Positions 12,195-24,298 are shown, counted from the stretch's first letter. The stretch: 64,000 bases of DNA from Chiua virens (GCA_019787685.1 JAHNUO010000018.1:496001-560000); one strand, 5' to 3'. The notes: generated from the letters alone by a model not told the origin. Numbers and translations: made by a program.

Positions 12195-13179
12195 TAGGGT
12201 TCCGCACGGAACACCGCGGTTATTCGTCAACGGGTATTGCGGGTACGGGTACGGTGTCGATGAGCCATCCCCTCGTGTACATCGTACCCGTATACCGCGA
12301 GTAAACGGTGTTCTACGGGTAAGGCTTGGTCCTCGGGATTAGTCGGGAATGTCGAGATCCGACTTGGAGATCTTACTCGATTAGCAACCCACACTTTGAA
12401 CGGAGCGTACGTACTAGATGTCCTAGGCAGTCTTTAGAGACAAACGTTTGATTGATTTCAACAATATTGTATCGGGGAACCTATCAGTCTAATCTCCATG
12501 GAGCGGTCCGACAGGATGATGTCACTTCAATAGGTATAAAGCAACGACACGGCGGTGCACGGGCTCGGTGATTTCGTGAATCGTGATGCCTCCTCGATCG
12601 AAAGCTTAAACTGCTCCCTCCCAAGCCTTCCGTGCCTGTTGCAGCTAAGGAAACAGTCCAATCCTGTCCAACAAGGCCATCCGAGTCTGTTTCCCCGAGT
12701 CGGGAGGACTCCTCACGATCTGAGTCTGTCGCTGCCAATATTATCGACCCAGGCCCTGCAGTTGACAACCAGGAGGAAAAAGCAACAGCAGAGTTAGGTA
12801 GGTTATTACCAATTTACCATTGGAGTTCTATCCACATTATCCTGACCATATTATTTAGATGCACTGAAAAAGACCTGGCGCTCTCCCATCTGCGATCACA
12901 AGCCGGAAGCGCAAACGAGATGATCATGCCAGTGCCTCAGACGAGGAAAACAATTAGATAGTACTTGTAATCTACGTATTATGTCTAAGTCAATCAAGCC
13001 GCTAGTACCTCTTGAAATACTTGGTCGCAGATACCCGCGGTGTCTGGAACACACCACAAAACACCGCGGGACACCGCGAGACACCGTCATATTGACGTGT
13101 GCCCGTACCCGCTACAGGTGCGGTGTCCGCGGGTACAGGCACGGTGTTGACTAGGCGGTGTTACCCGTGCGGAACCCTA
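12195..13179. mobile_element. Non-autonomous hAT-like DNA transposon (985 bp)
   Basis: The ends are inverted repeats. The left end TAGGGTTCCGCACGG is repeated exactly in reverse at the right end, and AACACCGC continues on both sides after a small gap. Flanking 8-base sequences AGGGTGCG and GAGGTGCG match at 6 of 8 positions, as expected for an aged hAT target duplication. Both subterminal regions are dense in short GGTGT/ACACC and GGGTAC/GTACCC words in both orientations, as in hAT transposase-binding regions. There is no full transposase. A frame at about 12632-12961, read across a likely intron, gives Ser/Pro-rich sequence and then ALKKTWRSPICDHK, which resembles the N-terminus of some basidiomycete hAT transposases; this is from memory and tentative. 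It is probably an internally deleted derivative. Confidence 0.7.
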
Positions 13180-14508
13180 GAGGTGCGTCACTTGTTGATC
13201 TGATTCGAGTAATGATGAGCGTTTGAGTTCTAGGATCTATTCTGAATTACCGTCACACTGAAAGCCGTTCATTCAAGGAAAATGGAGGTGTCAGCGCGCC
13301 AATTGGAATCATGGTATTCTGACAGCACAACAGCGAATTCTTGGGTGAACGCGGGGAGCCATAATGTACCGTCGCGGCTCTTCACGGACAACACGCAACG
13401 CGCATCCACCATTTCACCAATATCGTTTCGACCAACGGTTTGAAACAGTATGATTCGTCAAAGGAGGAGGACATGAGTCTGAGTGATATGGTGCAAGTTG
13501 TAGTTCTCGGAAATCGACTCACCTACTGTTCATCAAGCTGGTTATAGGCCCGAACCATTCAGTTTTCCGATGACCTCACTAAGCGGTTCCAACTGTCTAG
13601 TTGTCAGGTACGTTGGCTATCTGTTTCCGCCGAAGGCGATTACAAATATCAAAGTCGAGGAATAGTCGCCGAGCCGCAACCCTCCCAGGATATGGCATTA
13701 GCGTTTCAGCTCCGTCCGACTCACACTCACTTTCTGTCGTTCTTCTGTGCTGTGCTTCCTTCCTGTTCTTCCTGTTCTCTAACTCGTAGCACGCACGCGC
13801 AATGTGTATTGCTGGTCATACGTGCATGGCAATGGAAGCTCCTTGTATTGTTGGCGTAGCGTGTGGATCATTCCTCCGCATTGCCGTCCCTCTGCCATTG
13901 ACTCCCACCTATTTCGCCGGATGTGGTGGCGGTTGTTTCACTTCTCTTGTGAATTCTTACCAATATGCAGGTTCGGCGACCACCGAAAGGGATCAGAACG
14001 AGCCGCGTATACTGTTTATTTCGGGAATCACGTGGAGGCTTTACTCCTGCGCCCTCAAGTGGTCACAACCAGCTAATTCCTTTCCGACACGATCGCTGAC
14101 GGCCTTGGCTCTCCGAATCTACCGAGATGTCGAACAAACCTCCATCTCAAGGGCTTTCTGGGAAGACATAAACTCGATTTGACTCAGTGTGCGGTTCCTT
14201 TCGCGATTCGCGTGGTGTTTCGTCAACAACCCCATCTCAAGTGCCGACACACCTCGGAAGTCTTGCATCCTAACCAGTCATTTCTCCTTCGGTATGAACC
14301 CTCAAGCATGCGACATGAACCACATTCCGTTGCCAACGGATAGTTTCAACTTTTTGAGACTGGCAGTCTGAAACACACTGGAAGACAGTGGCGCGGATTC
14401 CAGTCATCCCCATCCTTCCTCACACTTCGGCGAAGTATAAATAATTACGCCTCCCTCCCATTCTTTTCACTATCTTCAACTTTTTATTCAACCCTTTCAA
14501 CCTTTGTC
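13180..14508. other. Intergenic, no supported gene
   Basis: Several frames around 13601-14371 overlap but show no domain and no convincing splice structure. The last 80 bases carry the promoter of the Kre9-like gene, with TATAAATA at 14436-14443. Confidence 0.45.
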
Positions 14509-15049
14509 ATGATATCCAAGTACTTCGCTTCCTTACTTTCACTTGCAGCCTTTGTACCACTTTCCCAGTCTTCTCTCTTGAAGCCCACTGAACTCGACGT
14601 ATGGGTTCCGAGTATCTTTTACCCCCACGCCGGAATCGTCTGGGAAAAGGGAGAGACACACAATGTCAAATGGTATGTTGACACCATTTTGTATGCGCTT
14701 GTTACTCATGCTACCTCCTTTGCAGGGATGCTAGTAACCCCCCATCCCAAATCACCAACCCCTACGGCAAGATATATCTCGTCAAGGATAATTTAATCCT
14801 TTTCGGCGCGTCTTTCACCTTGTCCACTGAGGAACGTCACTAAGGGAGCTTACAGACCGTCAGCTGGCTAGTGATTTCGCTCTTTCGGGTGGTCAAGTTG
14901 GGGTCAAGGTCCCCACTGACATCGACTCTGGCATATACCAGCTAGTTTGTGAGTCTGTTCGACCCGCATGGAAGCGGTTCACACAACTGATTTGATCACA
15001 AGTGATGGGTGACTCTGGAAATTGGAGCGACGAGTTTACCATTCAATGA
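14509..15049 (+). CDS. Small secreted Kre9/Knh1-like domain protein
   Basis: Four exons (14509-14672, 14726-14805, 14856-14948, 15003-15049) encode 127 residues. A signal peptide covers about residues 1-21. The mature protein has the pattern of the yeast Kre9/Knh1 N-terminal domain (Ser-Thr-rich GPI-anchored membrane family): FYPHAGIVWEKGETHNVKW, NPYGKIYLV, LASDFALSGGQVGVKVP and the terminal VLMGDSGNWSDEFTIQ. These proteins are tied to cell-wall beta-glucan assembly in yeast; in mushrooms many are short and uncharacterised. Here there is no Ser/Thr tail or GPI signal, so it is likely a free secreted domain. The second intron must use a GC donor (GCGCGT), because no GT donor restores the LFDRQLASDF junction. 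Confidence 0.82.
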
Positions 15050-15692
15050 GAACGAGAATTTGAGAAGGTTATTTTCGCTGCACATACATGATGATCTTAA
15101 CGGACTGTGACTGCATACTTATTACTGATGATAACATGTTTGCCCTATTGAGAGTATTACCGCCCCAGGTTCTTACAAAGGCCTTTTTTGTGATCATGTG
15201 CTTCGAAGCACCAAGCACGGTGACTGAGCAGTGTGACGCTTCGACTCGGACACTGCCAGTGGAGGTCGGTTCGATCTCAAATAAACACTTGATATGGATG
15301 GTTCGAGACCGAAACCACCGTTACACGCCACCTCACGGTGCTTTGGTGGAAGGCTGCCCTTCGGATGGGGAACGATGTGATTCGCCGCATTCTGGATCTC
15401 TGATTTGAGATCGCCGTCTCGGAAGTCTGAATCGTGGATGAGTCGCATGTTGCCGGCGTCGCGCTCTTTGACTCAACCATCGGTTTCACCTGCAACTGCA
15501 AGTCTTCGACATTACAACCATAATCCAATCGAGGATGTGATGAGTATGTATCATACTACTTAATACTTGAAGTCTTGAACGCAATTGAAAATGTCCGGCT
15601 GCCAAGTTACGTATTAGCGTACTCGGTTCTCAAAGAGCCACAACGAACCAGGCACGCCATGCACTTGGCTGTCCTTACTCAACGAGTCCGTC
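15050..15692. other. Intergenic, no supported gene
   Basis: About 640 bases without convincing coding sequence; it contains the promoter of the alpha/beta hydrolase gene. Confidence 0.5.
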
Positions 15693-16972
15693 ATGCTCCA
15701 CCGTCACTTCGTCCTTGAACCAGACAGAGACTACCCACTCTATATCACCGCCAAGCAGCTCTGGCACGCAGATTTGGAGCAGAACTGGGACGACCCGAAC
15801 GCATTCACACTCATCCTCTTGCACTCCACTAGCTTTCATAAGGAAACATGGGAGCCTGCCTTGGAGCATTTCTTCGAGGAGATAATCAAGTATCCATGGT
15901 ATCCGAAGATCAAGTGTGCATGGGTCATTGAGTGTCCCAATCACGGCGAATCCGCCGCGCTGAACTATGACGCGCTCCAGCGTCCTCCGTTTTACCGCAC
16001 CTGTGAGTATGCGCACCCTCATTGTTGCTATGAATGCTGACGGGTGCCGGACGAGTTCTAGTTGGATGCGAAAAATACGCACGAGCAGCACACCGTTTTA
16101 TGCGCCACGCCCCCACCTTGTCCACCCCAGTCGACTTTGATCGGGAGAAGCTCGTCGGTATAGGTCATTCCCTCGGAGGCGTGTGCATGTCCGTTTCGAT
16201 GTTCTGTTCGCGTGTCCGCTTCTACTCATCGTTGCGAACCCTAGCTCGATTTTGCCGACGCTCGCGCCTGTGTTTCGGTTCTGTGCGCTGATCTTGATCG
16301 AGCCTTTGCTCAGTCCTGAAGGGCTAGACAAGCTGCGCAAGCTCCAACTGGGTCTGATCGAAGTTGCGCGCGAGCGGCGTGACGTGTGGCCAAGTCGCGA
16401 GAGCGCATCGACGTATTTCCGTCAACGGACTCGCTGGGACCCGAACGTGTTGGACAGCTACGTGGTAATCCTCTGGTCATGACGCGTTGGAGCAGACGTT
16501 GACTGGGTCGTTGTTGGACAGAAACATGGATTGAGGGTTTGTGAGGGCGGCGAGCACAACCAGGCGGTGACGCTCGCATGCTCACGAGAAGAAGAAGCGG
16601 TGAGTCCCCTTTTATCTTTGATGGAACTGAGTGTGATATGTCGTCAGACGATGTATGGGGACATGACAGGATCCCAGACGGGTATCGAGGCATTGAACAA
16701 GCTATGCGCGACGACTCCTGTTGGGGTGATCTTTGGGAACAAGAACGATTACATGTGAGTGCCGGCGCTCTCTACACTTCAACTTGGAGGTGATGCATCC
16801 CAGACCTCGTCACGTACAAGATGTTCTTGTAGACCCAGCCTCGGGAAGACGCATTCAGGCTGTGAGTCGGATGGAAGGGGCGGGACACCTGGTTTGTCCA
16901 GAGCATGTGCATTCGGGATCACTCGCTGATCTCAACGTTGCTAGATACCTCAGCAGATACCGGCTGAATTAA
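15693..16972 (+). CDS. Alpha/beta hydrolase (Lpx1/AB_hydrolase-like)
   Basis: Six exons (15693-16002, 16062-16188, 16245-16464, 16522-16599, 16648-16754, 16804-16972) encode 336 residues. The fold signatures are in order: TLILLHSTSFHKETW (oxyanion region), ECPNHGESA, the nucleophile elbow GHSLGG, LILIEPLLSPEG, a variable cap region, and VSRMEGAGHLV with the catalytic histidine near the C-terminus. The layout resembles fungal AB_hydrolase proteins annotated as Lpx1-like peroxisomal lipases or toxin-biosynthesis-type hydrolases. The C-terminus SRYRLN is not a canonical peroxisomal PTS1, and there is no signal peptide, so it is probably cytosolic. The substrate cannot be inferred. The exon 2-3 junction (AT|C in GVCISILP) is the least certain. 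Confidence 0.85.
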
Positions 16973-18032
16973 GCCGCGTTCTCCTCGACATCTGTTACAG
17001 ACTCCTTACTCCCATTTCGAAAACTCCAAGCAAACTCTGACCGAGCATGCGTTCTCAGGGACAACGAAATCAGATGGATATGGTCACCGACGCTGTCAGC
17101 TTTACTCTAGTATACTCCTCAGAGGCCGAGCATGCGGCATACAGAGGACTTTTGTATGTCCTTGGTTGGTGATAAGATCGCAAGCAATTTAGCTAGTATG
17201 ACACCGAACAGATTGCCAGTGTACGATCACCGAGACTAGAATGCGGAGGAGGAAGTATTCCTCCGTCGTGTATGTAAGCTGAGAGTTTACATCTTTGGAT
17301 TGCAGAGGTCCTGCCGTTTCGATGGAGAAGCGAACTCGAGAATTGCGCTAGTGCATTTCCAATAGAGGCAGCGAAGAGGCATTGTAAACTCGGTAGTGGG
17401 AATTGATGTTACAATATTGAGTATCCACCTTTTGAGCGGAGGGGTCACCTGTGGTTCGCTCATATTCCGAGAAGGGAAGCATATCAGGTCGCCGACTCAC
17501 GATGTCATTCCAAGACATTTGCCAGAATGAATGCATTACTCTGCGACCTGACGTCAAGCTGAGGACTTACGAGGCATCCGTAATCCGATGTACATCGGCG
17601 TAGAATCTAGAGATGATTTAATATACACCACTTCGACTTGATCACCCTACATCACATTCCGTGCAGCGCGTCTCGTCTCTGAAGCTCCCGATGGATGAGA
17701 GACCAATAGGGACTAGGTGGAGAGTATATGGTGAACAATAGTGAAGCCTGCATTTCTGCTGGGTGTGGAATAGCAAGTGAAATCGAGATGCCTGTAACAA
17801 TCTGCGACGGCTAGCATCAACTTGTCGTGAAGATGCGAAGATATAAAGGCTCAACAATCTTACCGGTCACCGAGGTATATCCCTGCCAGTTCAACTTTCT
17901 GACTCGACTTTTCGTCTCTGTGGGTTGTGATGTCGATGAAGTCCTAAGCTCTCCATCGAAGACAAGGACCGTGCGAAACCTGAACTTGTCATACCTTCCT
18001 TTTCAACGTCTGTGCTTGCAGCAACGGGATCC
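16973..18032. other. Intergenic, no supported gene
   Basis: About 1.06 kb with only short frames. It separates the hydrolase 3' end from the cyclin C start and contains the latter's leader. Confidence 0.5.
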
Positions 18033-19517
18033 ATGGCCACTGATTTCTGGGCAAGTTCACACTAGTGCGCGGGTTGGATCAAGTCCTCACGCAGAATGTC
18101 GCTCACGGGAACATGTTAGCAAGCGATGGATCGTTGATCGCGCAACTCTCCACCGAGCTCGCGCCGACGACCTCCAATACGTCGACGACCACGACTACTT
18201 GAACTACTTTTCCATCTTCTTTGCCAACGGTGCGTTCAAATTTCTTATTCTACGCGCTATCCAACAGTACCTTTCAAATAGTCATCACAAAACTCGGAAA
18301 GAAGTTGAACTTTCGGCAACGCGTAATTGCGACGGCCATCATCTTCTTTCGTAGGTTTTACATCAAGAATGCGTACTGCGAAACCGACCCATTTATCGTC
18401 ATCGCTGCGTGCTGTTATGTGGCTGGAAAGGCGGAAGAGTCACCAATACATATCAAGAACGTCGTTGCAGAGTCTCGTTTATTCTTTAGCCGTGCGTCTC
18501 TCTCTCTTCTTCCGCGTACCGTCGGTGCATTTGTCTCAGAGATCACTGGAATGATACAGAACAACCTTTTGGGGTGAAGTCGTTTCCCGCCGATAACTCA
18601 AAATTGGCAGAGATGGAGTTTTACCTCGTCGCCGATCTGGAATGCGACTTGACTGTCTTTCATCCGTACCGCACCCTGATGGCTCTGTGCAGGAAGGAAA
18701 GCGCAGATGAGTCGATGGCCGAGGCGGGTGAGGTAGGCGTTGGGGTCGACGACGGCCCACGGTATTGGGGAATGGGCGAGGGACGATTGGAATTGGGTGA
18801 TGACGCACTCCAAATTACATGGTACGGCGCTCGTATTCTCTCCTACCCTCATTGGTAATCAAGTGGATAACCTCTAGGTCCATCATCAACGATACCTACC
18901 GATCTGACCTCTGCCTCTTGTATCCTCCACACCTCCTTGCCATCACTGCCCTCTACCTCACCCTCGTCCTACACGCTCCCACGAGGGACCTCCTCCAACC
19001 CAAGTCAACGCCCACCCTCCCCAACGACGCGCACGCTAACCCACTCCGTCGATCCTCCCGCCAAGCATCCAGCGCGTCCACGCTCGAATCAAAGAAACCA
19101 CAGGACATCATCGGTTTTTTTGCAGGCCTCAACGTATCCATGTCTCTCGTCGCGACGATCGCACAGGAGATGATCTCATTGTATTCAGCGTGGGAGCACT
19201 ATCGGGAGGATGGAGATGTGGGAGGGACGGCGCATAGTGCGTTTCGAGGGTCGCCGTATTCCTCGACGACAGGGAGGGGGAGTACGAAGCGGACGTTTTC
19301 GGAGAGTGGAAGTGGGAGTGGGAGTCGTGTGGGGACGCCGGCGGAGGGGTCGGAGGACGTGGGGAAGATGGATGGGGTGGGTGTAGTCACGCCGGCGATG
19401 CTCGTCCAGGTGTTGACGCGGATGCGCGAGAATAGGGTGTCTGATCTGGCTAAGTCAACGCATGGCCGACCGGTCGTCGTGGACAAGCGGCTGGAGCGAA
19501 CACAAGCAGCGGGCTAA
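18033..19517 (+). CDS. SSN8: Cyclin C (Mediator kinase-module cyclin, SSN8/SRB11)
   Basis: Five exons (18033-18064, 18120-18229, 18282-18491, 18560-18821, 18878-19517) encode 417 residues. The N-terminus MATDFWASSHYKRWIVDR is the classic cyclin C start. The first cyclin box follows: KLNFRQRVIATAIIFFRRFY, ACCYVAGKAEESPIHIKNV, then YLVADLECDLTVFHPYRTL. The second box has CLLYPPHLLAITALYL. Cyclin C pairs with Cdk8/Ssn3 in the Mediator kinase module and controls RNA polymerase II transcription in the nucleus. It is longer than the yeast protein because of an insertion after the first box and a low-complexity, Gly/Ser-rich C-terminal tail (about residues 310-417), which also interrupts the end of box 2. 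Such tails are common in basidiomycetes. Confidence 0.93.
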
Positions 19518-19987
19518 ACGGCCACCGTGAACGGCGAGGAGCCCCTCCAAAAATGTTCAGTGGGGCAGAAGAATAGTACAATCTTGATGGTGAAAGAATA
19601 TAGCCGTCCAGCTTGAAGCTCGAGGAGGGACCGCTTACTGAGGACTGTAGCTAAACTCCTCGATTTCTCAATCTCCAACAAAGATATACCTTTTCTGTAC
19701 TGTTTCAAGTGCCAGGATTTGACAATAATGCCCGAAATTTTGACCACTCATTCAGCAAAAAATTCCTTTATTGTAATCCCCTACAGGTCTCTTAGGTACA
19801 AGTGGAAATACATGTCTACAGGATCTACTAAGCTGATCTTATTCAATGTTAAAGTTGTGATTGCTACAGACCTCGCAATTTTGGTGTTTCAAGTGCTGAT
19901 GCGATGACTGTAACGGCAACCAAATGCATAGCCAGCCACCATGATAAAGGCGCTGTCTAGACAATTGCATTTTGCCAGTTAACCGTG
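19518..19987. other. Intergenic, A/T-rich
   Basis: No supported gene; it holds the cyclin C 3' region and the promoter of the first flavin-reductase-like gene. Confidence 0.5.
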
Positions 19988-21005
19988 ATGTCGCTCCCGC
20001 CTTTCGACCACGACAATCAAGCCAAGTTCGTAGACCCTCCCAACCCGGCTTGGTCGTACTGCCAAGCGGTCGACAGCACCGCTACAGGCCGTGCATGGCA
20101 GGAAGGCGATGAGAAGGGGTGGAAAACCATTAATACTGCAGTTTCCGATCGTCTGTAAGACGCCAACTTTTCATCGTATCACGGGTGTGACCTGAACAAT
20201 GCACAGCTATCTTTACAAGTTGATGATCAGTGGTATCGTGCCCAGGCCGATCGCATTCGTCTCGACAATCTCTGATGATGGCGTGGAGAATTTGGCACCC
20301 TTTAGGTGCATGCTGCTTATCGCTCGTTCTGTACAGCATATTGATTCTTGCACTTGTCATTTCTGCAGCTGGTTCAACATGGTGGGTGTTACATTGTACG
20401 ATCCTGCAGGCATGCCAGCTCACACCTGACCTCCAGGTGTCTAACTGGCCGCCGATCGTGGCCTTTACTTGCTCGAACGGTCCCACTCGGATTAAAGACA
20501 CGACAAATAATGTCAAGAACGGCAAGGGGTTCACAGTGAACATCATCAGTGAGCCGTTCGTAGAGAATGCAAACGTCACATCGCTCGATGCCCCTCCGGA
20601 ATTTGATGAGTGGTCCATCAGTGGATTGACCAAAGTGCCCAGTGTATCGTTGTTTCGATTGTGCCCGTGTACATCACAACTGATTAATTGTCTCAGGTGC
20701 ACGTCAAGGCATGCAGGGTCAAGGAGAGCGCATTCAGCATGGAGTGCGAACTTTTCCAAGCGATCGATATCGTCCACCCCACGAGCGGAGAGTGTACGGC
20801 CACGCACATACTGGCGCACGTCAAGTATATCCACGTTCGTAACGATATGTTGAACGAACGTGGGACGGTCGACATCACCGAGTTCAAACCTGTTTCTCGT
20901 TTGGGGGACATATCTTACGCTCGCGTCGGCGACGTATTCAGGATATCCCGTCCAGTCTGGGCTACAGAGGAAACTAATATCCAGGAAGCTATTCACCGTC
21001 TTTAG
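19988..21005 (+). CDS. Flavin-reductase-like domain protein (DIM6/NTAB family), tandem copy 1
   Basis: Five exons (19988-20154, 20207-20305, 20369-20381, 20437-20643, 20697-21005) encode 264 residues; the third exon is only 13 bases. The start MSLPPFDHD aligns with copy 2. The FMN-binding split-barrel shows as LMISGIVPRPIAFVSTISDD, GVENLAPFSWFNM, NWPPIVAFTCSNG, TTNNVKNGKGFTVNIISE, and ECELFQAIDI, then HILAHVKYIHVR. The SGIVPRPIAFVST...NLAPFS pattern is the hallmark of flavin reductase-like proteins that bind FMN and may supply reduced flavin or act as stand-alone oxygenases. The likely location is cytosol. The substrate is unknown. A very similar gene follows 550 bases downstream. Confidence 0.9.
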
Positions 21006-21556
21006 GACGCGTCATGTCCTGATACCCAGGCAAGAGATACGGCAGCGCATTGGAGGATATCAAGTAGAGAGAGGAGCTTCCCGAGTCACTGGCATAGTAC
21101 TTGTTCAAACCAATACTAGTCGTCGTCGGTGTCACCAATAAACTCTCAAATCAAGCCGGACCCGATTCTGCGGGCGCATAAGATAAGTACATAGACCACG
21201 ATGGTGATGGGAACCAGGCATGTTGGGTTGTCAAGTTCCAACTTTTGCTGTCGCAATAAGCGCGCGAAATTTCCCTTCCCTTAATACCATTTCCAACTAC
21301 TCTGATGACGATCGTTATCACCACCCACATCTTGCACGCATTGACGGGTTCTGCGCACCTGCGGACGCTGCGCTCGAGTCCCGCACGTCTCGATATCCGA
21401 TCAGTGTTCCACCGGAACCATACCTCCACCAACTTGAACTCAGGTGCATCCACCATACTTAGCGCTCATATTCAATCTCGTCAGTAATGGACTGACTTGC
21501 GCATCTCGAAAGTCCATCTACCGACGCCGCGAGTCAATAACACGTCCAACACCAAC
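21006..21556. other. Spacer between tandem flavin-reductase-like genes
   Basis: About 550 bases without a supported gene, serving as 3' region of copy 1 and promoter of copy 2. Confidence 0.5.
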
Positions 21557-22764
21557 ATGATGACGTCCTTGCCCCCCTTTGACCACGACTTCGGTAGCAA
21601 GTACACGGGCCCACCCAACCCGACCTGGTCGTGGGGACAAAGGATCGACAGTACGCCCCATGGTCGGGTATGGATGGAAGGGGAGAAACAGGGTTGGAAG
21701 ACGGTCATCACCGCAGAGGAGGATCCCAAGTAAGAGTCGTCCTTCCTTACTCTACCGTCCACCGTGAACCAGCAATTTTCCTTCCCACCGTCTGGGTACG
21801 TGTTCTGAATCTGATGGCTGATGTCGACGACGTCTTCTGCCGGAATGATGTTCAATAGCAAACTTTACGCACTCATGATCAGCGGCATCGTACCTCGGCC
21901 CATCGCCCTCGTCTCCTCCGTTTCAGAACAAGGTGTGGAAAACTTGGCCCCGTTCAGGTGAGAAACGATATCCTTCCTGCTCTTTCGTTGGGTGCCAGCG
22001 CCTGTTTCATCCCGGTGGACTGACCCATTCCCTTGAATAGCTGGTTTGGAATGGTGAGTTACCTTGTATTTCCGACCTACGATCTTGTGACGGACCAAAG
22101 TATTATATATGGTCTATCTCACCCCCTCGTCTCCTCCCCTCGTATTTCCGCTGACATGATTGAATGAACCCGTCCAGATAAGTAACTGGCCCCCCGTCGT
22201 CGCCGTTTGCTGCCTCAACGCCCCCCTGAGCCGCCTCAAAGATACAACCACCAACGTTATCGACAACACATCCGCTGGCTTCGTCATAAACATCATTAGC
22301 GAACCCTTTATTGAACATGCCAACGCAACCTCAATCGACTGCCCCCCGGACATGGATGAGTGGACGTTGAGCGGGCTAACCAAAGTGCCTAGTGTACGTA
22401 CGCATTCCAGTAGGTCCTGCCCGAGTCGTCACCGATCTGGCTTACTCCACAGATTCACGTCAAACCACCCCGTGTCAAAGAGAGTGCTTTCAGCATGGAA
22501 TGTCACCTTTTTCAGTCCATTCCCATCGTTGACCCCATCTCGAACGCAACCACCACCACCCTCATCCTCGCACACGTCAAGTGCATCCACGTCCGCAAGG
22601 ACATGCTCACCGAGCGCGGCATGGTTAACATCACCAAGTTTCAACCTGTCTCACGCTTAGGCGACAATTCGTACGGGCGCGTCGGTGACGCGTACAAGCT
22701 CGCGAGGCCGTCATGGTCCGCTGATGAGGGCAAGATCAAGGAGGTAATCGAGTCAGCAGAGTAG
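21557..22764 (+). CDS. Flavin-reductase-like domain protein (DIM6/NTAB family), tandem copy 2
   Basis: Five exons (21557-21729, 21859-21957, 22041-22053, 22178-22393, 22453-22764) with the same phases as copy 1, including the 13-base third exon. The product is 270 residues from 21557, or one fewer if the second ATG at 21560 is used. Motifs are LMISGIVPRPIALVSSVSEQ, GVENLAPFSWFGM, NWPPVVAVCCLNAP, FVINIISEPFIEHANATS, VKESAFSMECHLFQSIPIV and LAHVKCIHVRKDML. It arose by tandem duplication with copy 1. Exon lengths differ only slightly (a 3-residue change in exon 4 and one in exon 5). Retention of every splice site and motif suggests that both copies are functional. Confidence 0.9.
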
Positions 22765-23948
22765 ATGATACCATACTGTTCTACAAGAGACCTAACCCGT
22801 GTTTATCCGTGTCCGTTGTCTAGATGAGAATGCGTCCTGCATTTTGCAGAGAAAAATGTTCTAGATCGGGTCACTCATCCCAAGTCTTGCCTTTGGCTCG
22901 TGCCGTTGCCAGTGCCTTGTGTCCCTACACTTTGAACGGGTTCCATTTCAGAGACACCATCCGCTAACGATCTCGGCACAGGCGACGTTCTTCAGTACTC
23001 AGTTTCAAGGACATGCGGCCTGCACTACTGACATGCCATTTGTCTCCTCTCGGTCGACCTCATGTCTGTACTGCCCAGAGACCACACCTGAAGAGGAATC
23101 GCCGTGTTCATCTTGGGTGCCGAGTATTCGATGGCCACGTCAACAATGATCCCGATGCATCCAGGTAAGTCGGCTTAGAGGAGCCGTCCGAAAATAACAT
23201 GCTATCAGGTGTGAATCAATTATGTCCTCTACTAGGTTCACGGAAAAACAAGTAGCGCAGAAGGATGGATCGTATCCGACTACAACTCGTTTTATCCGAC
23301 GTTCCTCAGATTCGCTTGAATATCAACACCAACGCACGGGACTCTTCGGTTCCAGAATATGTTCAAGTTTTGCGTCAATTTTCCTGAGTGCAATGAAGAA
23401 CGCTGGAAAGGACACGAATGTATTGAATCGAGGTAATTGTACGTTGTGACCCGTATATATGACTTGTGCGACACGGTAGTGATATGAACCAATGGTGTGC
23501 GTGGATACAAAAGGACCGCAACAATTGCTTTCAGCTGCGACTTTACGTGACCCTCAAATCGTCTATGCTATTGTCAAGGCCTGAAACAAATCACCGATGA
23601 GAACATAATTCTAATTCTAATATGATGAACATATGGGCCAGGTTGGTGGCCCTCCACCACTGGGCAGTGAGACTCCAGCGGAGGCGTCTCCGCAGTAACA
23701 GTGCGGTGGTGACGTCGAGGGAGATTACAACTGGGAGTGCGCAAACATTCACACAGAATCACACTATAGCTGCCATACTTGAAAACTGCACTCTTGTTCA
23801 TATGTTCCCTCAAGCAGTCCCAAACCGTCCTTTTTTCGAACCACATGTTCGTCGGGTCCGTGCCCTTGGAATTCGTTCAGATTGAGTGTGATGATGGATA
23901 GAGATCAGATGGTGTGACACATTGTTCGACTGCTGCGCATGTAAGCTG
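22765..23948. other. Intergenic with a decayed third copy of the WD40-flank repeat
   Basis: At about 23100-23640 the sequence resembles stretches next to the WD40 genes at 28.4-28.8 and 32.0-32.4 kb: for example CCAACGCACGGG and TATCCGAC near 23280-23345, GTATTGAATCGAGG near 23418, and AGAACATAATTCTAATTCTA near 23600. No intact gene is visible. The right edge includes GCGGCGGCA, the left target duplication of the foldback element. Confidence 0.4.
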
Positions 23949-23957
23949 GCGGCGGCA

Positions 23958-24206
23958 CAGGCTCCTTCACGCCCCTAGTGGTGAGTGCAAGGCTTTATCC
24001 TAGGGGCTTAGGTAGTGTCACATGACTTGTAGCGTATTTTCGAACTCCGTAACTTTAAGAATCCTTGCACTCACCACGGGGGCTGCAAGAAAACATTTGT
24101 AAACACGCACTGCCACAGCGCCACATCCCTCCGGACTGCGAAAAATAGTGATATCATTAGACATAACTTAGGGTTACATTATTTTAATGTGTAGGATTCG
24201 GTCTCG
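23958..24206 (+). repeat. Left 249-base terminal inverted repeat
   Basis: Starts CAGGCTCCTTCACG and ends GGATTCGGTCTCG; it is the reverse complement of 24487-24735 as far as I can read. Confidence 0.88.
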
Positions 24207-24298
24207 TCTCGCACGCCTAGTATACATGCGGCTGCCACATGTTTCGTGCCATGTAGCCAGGACACAGTAGATACAGTAGAATACAATCTCATCAACTG

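Noticed and set aside
12195..12200. TAGGGT words that resemble fungal telomere repeats
   Set aside because: Only single copies at the ends of the hAT-like element, never in tandem.
13802..14182. 126-residue frame with several Cys and a hydrophobic start
   Set aside because: Two frames overlap here equally well, no signal-peptide cleavage pattern or family match, and no supporting splice sites.
15694..15708. Peroxisomal role for the alpha/beta hydrolase by analogy with Lpx1
   Set aside because: The C-terminus SRYRLN is not a PTS1 signal and I see no PTS2, so location cannot be claimed.
20130..20996. 288-residue open frame on the minus strand
   Set aside because: Antisense to the flavin-reductase-like copy 1, including its introns; the equivalent frame is not kept opposite copy 2.
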